Shown here: positions 61,946 through 64,000 of the stretch, piece after piece
How the letters are laid out: the number at the start of each line of letters is the position of its first letter
Numbering within the stretch: position 1 is the stretch's first letter
Source: Liolophura sinensis
Taxonomy: Eukaryota > Mollusca > Polyplacophora > Chitonida > Chitonidae
Length of the DNA stretch: 64,000 nucleotides
Reading direction: 5' to 3'
NCBI RefSeq assembly: GCF_032854445.1
Contig: NC_088299.1
Coordinates: forward strand, 4,499,001-4,563,000
Notes under the pieces: generated by a model
Seen by the model: the letters and a program-made list of their open reading frames with translations, nothing else
The model's database searches: none
What the model was told of the DNA's origin: nothing
Position numbers and translations under genes: made by a program

Positions 61946-62061
61946 GATATGTCCCAATATGTGGAATACATGTAGTGTTCAATCAGGGGTAGATGGCTCA
62001 TACGGTCACACATGCGTCTTCAACCGTTTGTTGTCACCACGCATGCCCCCACAACCACTGA

Positions 62062-62420
62062 GAGAATGGGGACCGATTGACAGCGTGTGGACCCTACGGA
62101 GAGAGTGGGGACCTGATTGGCAATTGGGGATCCGACTGAGACCGTGGGGACCCGATTGACAGTGTGGGGACCTGAGTGACAGTGTGGAGACCGAGGTGAC
62201 AGTGTAGGGACCCGATTGACAGTGTAGGGACCCGATTGACAGTGTGGGGACCCGTTTGATACAGTGAGGACCCGACTGAGAGCGTGGGGATCTGATTGAC
62301 AGCATGGGGACCCGATGGACAGCGTGGGGGCCCGATGGATAGTCAGGGGGTCCCATTGACATTGTTGGGACCGGATAGCCAGTGTGAGGACCCGACTGAT
62401 AGGGTGGGTACCCGACTGAC
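62062..62420. repeat. minisatellite 5, 20-bp unit
   Basis: About 18 units have the core GTGGGGACCCGATTGACAG(C/T). The repeat length is not divisible by 3, and its minus strand lacks stops, so two long minus frames (165 and 140 codons) run through it with a 20-residue period. They are repeat products. Confidence 0.94.
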
Positions 62421-63616
62421 CTGTATATACTCCATGGTGCACTGACGAGGCTGATATTTTGTGAAAGGTAATTAATTATTCGAGCTAGTTTTGTGGTGAT
62501 CACCTTTTTGCCAAAAATTCATCAGAATAGCGTCTTTAAGTGGAGTAGCTGCCAATTTACCTGGTCAACAGCGGATATCTTCTATCCGGCTTGGTTTGAT
62601 CTTAATCCATAAAAATAAATTTATGACTATAAATCACAAATAGTACAGGTAAGAGTCTGATATTTGCTTAAAATACAGTAATTTGTGTTATTCTTGGTAA
62701 ATGTCACAAATTTCATTTGATTATCCCCAAATCTCCAATAAAATTTGTTTAAGTCCCAATCAAATGGTTAAATAAACTGTTTACAGTTGTTAGGAGATTC
62801 TATTTGTTGTATAAAATACATGTTTAGTAACACTTTACTGCACATGTAATCTGAAGTATGGAATCCTGATCTTGCAATCATACATGTATATGTTAAATAT
62901 GACAGACTAATTATACATTCTGCTGGTGAAATACATATCGTGACAGAAGTGTCAAATATGTTGTTATCGGTGTTCGAGCGAAATGTTTCACACGAAATAG
63001 ACTGGTAGACCAAATTTGCCTGCCTAGGGGCCACCGTGTATTCACCAAAATGATTGGAGTCAAGATTATACGAAGACAACAATGAGGCCTAACCAGTGCT
63101 GTAGAGACAACAATAGATATGTGCAAACTCATTAACCAGGATGCCAACCCATTGCATGTCTGGCTGTATAATGACGCGTTATTTCCGTACGAAAAAAACA
63201 CAAAGGTCTGCCAAAAGCCGTCGTTACCGGATCTTCCTCGCCTATATCATAACTGTGTAAACAGGGAATTTTCTCAGATATTGTGATAAATTGTTCTCGT
63301 ATATTCCACACAATAAAACAAAAAGGCGTAACAGTGTAATTATCAGAACGGCGTTTTTTTTAACGTTATTATAATAATTGTATCTGGTAGTAATTTCGGA
63401 TTTTGTTTACTTGTGATCACGTTATCTTTTTTGTTTTGAAGACAGTGTTTTTTTATGTTTTGTAATTACCCACGCTCGATAAGGCTACAAACATTTACGT
63501 TCGTATTTTTATATAACTTACACATGCATACAAGTATGTTCTGGGAACTGCGCAAGTTGTCGAGTGCGAATAACTTTGATAGGACATGTATATTTACGAT
63601 CAGAAATACAGTATTC
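62421..63616. other. no recognised feature
   Basis: AT-rich sequence with only short unsupported frames. Confidence 0.4.
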
Positions 63617-63655
63617 ATTTCTTTATTTATTTCTTTATTTATTTATTTCTTTATT

Positions 63656-63722
<67 letters not shown>

Positions 63723-63757
63723 AGAGTGAGGCATAAAACACCAATCCAATATTTATT
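63617..63757. repeat. (TTTM)n microsatellite with SINE-like edge
   Basis: TTTA and TTTC units alternate in blocks from 63617 to 63720. AGTGAGGCATAAAACACCAATCC follows, resembling the S1 tail in forward orientation. The two parts may be relics of two SINE tails. Confidence 0.75.
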
Positions 63758-63764
63758 TAAAGGG

Positions 63765-64000
63765 GACTGAATGCTTGGTGTTGATGGTTGGTTTTGTGAC
63801 AGGACTAGGTACATGGTCTTGATGGATGGTCTTGAGGAACAACTGGTTGCATAGTCTCGATGGATGTTTTGGCGGAAAGGTTGGAAAGTGGAATTTGATA
63901 GGTGTTCCTTGTTAAGGATTGTGTGCAATTTAATTAAAGACGTTCTTGAAAAAGGGTTGGATCTATGGACTTTATGGATGTTCTTGAGAAAGGACTGGGT
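63765..64000. repeat. minisatellite 6, about 39-bp unit, continues past the window end
   Basis: Imperfect units have the core GGTCTTGATGGATGGTCTTG followed by AGGAA(A/C)(G/A)ACTGG(G/T)TACAT. At least four are recognisable at the end of the window, with a less regular part at 63885-63950. The array is cut by the window boundary. Confidence 0.65.

Larger units (their letters stand above)
59700..62060. other. geneless stretch with old SINEs
   Basis: No exon is recognised. The 154-codon minus frame at 59665-60129 resembles no family. Between 59930 and 59985 the text ATCGTACGACAAATGTACGAT is a short palindromic segment next to CTGTGAAACTGGGCCC, which could be the end of a MITE. No matching terminal repeat was found. 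Confidence 0.4.

Overview
This is an animal nuclear genome segment. It is AT-rich, has long introns with GT-AG splice sites, and is full of dispersed and tandem repeats. A tRNA-derived SINE whose 3' end reads GTGAAATATTCTTGAGTACG followed by an AAAT tail occurs many times, together with at least two further SINE-like families. From memory these resemble SINEs of molluscs and related lophotrochozoans, so a mollusc-like (possibly bivalve) source is my best inference. No database search was possible.

Only one protein-coding gene can be supported. It is a complete mitochondrial-clan cytochrome P450 on the + strand, with nine coding exons between 42,894 and 56,323. I traced every splice junction by hand. 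All eight coding introns are GT-AG, the phases are consistent, and the joined frame is 530 residues with no internal stop. The protein has a basic N-terminus, a proline-rich hinge, a C-helix WxxxR, the I-helix AGxETT, the K-helix ExxR, PERW, and a heme-binding FGFGSRSCVGRR motif with Cys478. Upstream there are two candidate TATA-box promoters with non-coding leader exons, at about 36.9-37.0 kb and 38.0-38.2 kb. Either could splice to the acceptor at 42,822. The first leader has no ATG and the second has two short upstream ORFs, so promoter choice may change translation.

Layout: 0-14.7 kb is geneless, with scattered SINE fragments and a dispersed repeat called family X here. 14.75-18.52 kb is a compound block of three different minisatellites (about 34, 32 and 53 bp units), invaded by two SINE copies. 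18.6-36.9 kb has no recognisable gene. It holds a near-perfect GC-rich hairpin at 20.6 kb and a nested repeat cluster at 28.4-29.4 kb. 36.9-57.4 kb is the P450 locus. 57.8-64 kb has no recognised gene and contains (AT)n, a 42-bp minisatellite flanked by direct repeats, a 20-bp minisatellite, old SINEs, and the beginning of a further tandem repeat of about 39 bp at the window end.

The most informative non-genic observation is a SINE at 28.59 kb that carries about 70 bp of the 53-bp minisatellite on its 5' side. It shares diagnostic variants with the SINE embedded in that minisatellite at 17.83-18.09 kb. This looks like a source/daughter pair with 5' transduction. I found no rRNA, functional tRNA gene, CRISPR array or bacterial-type operon.
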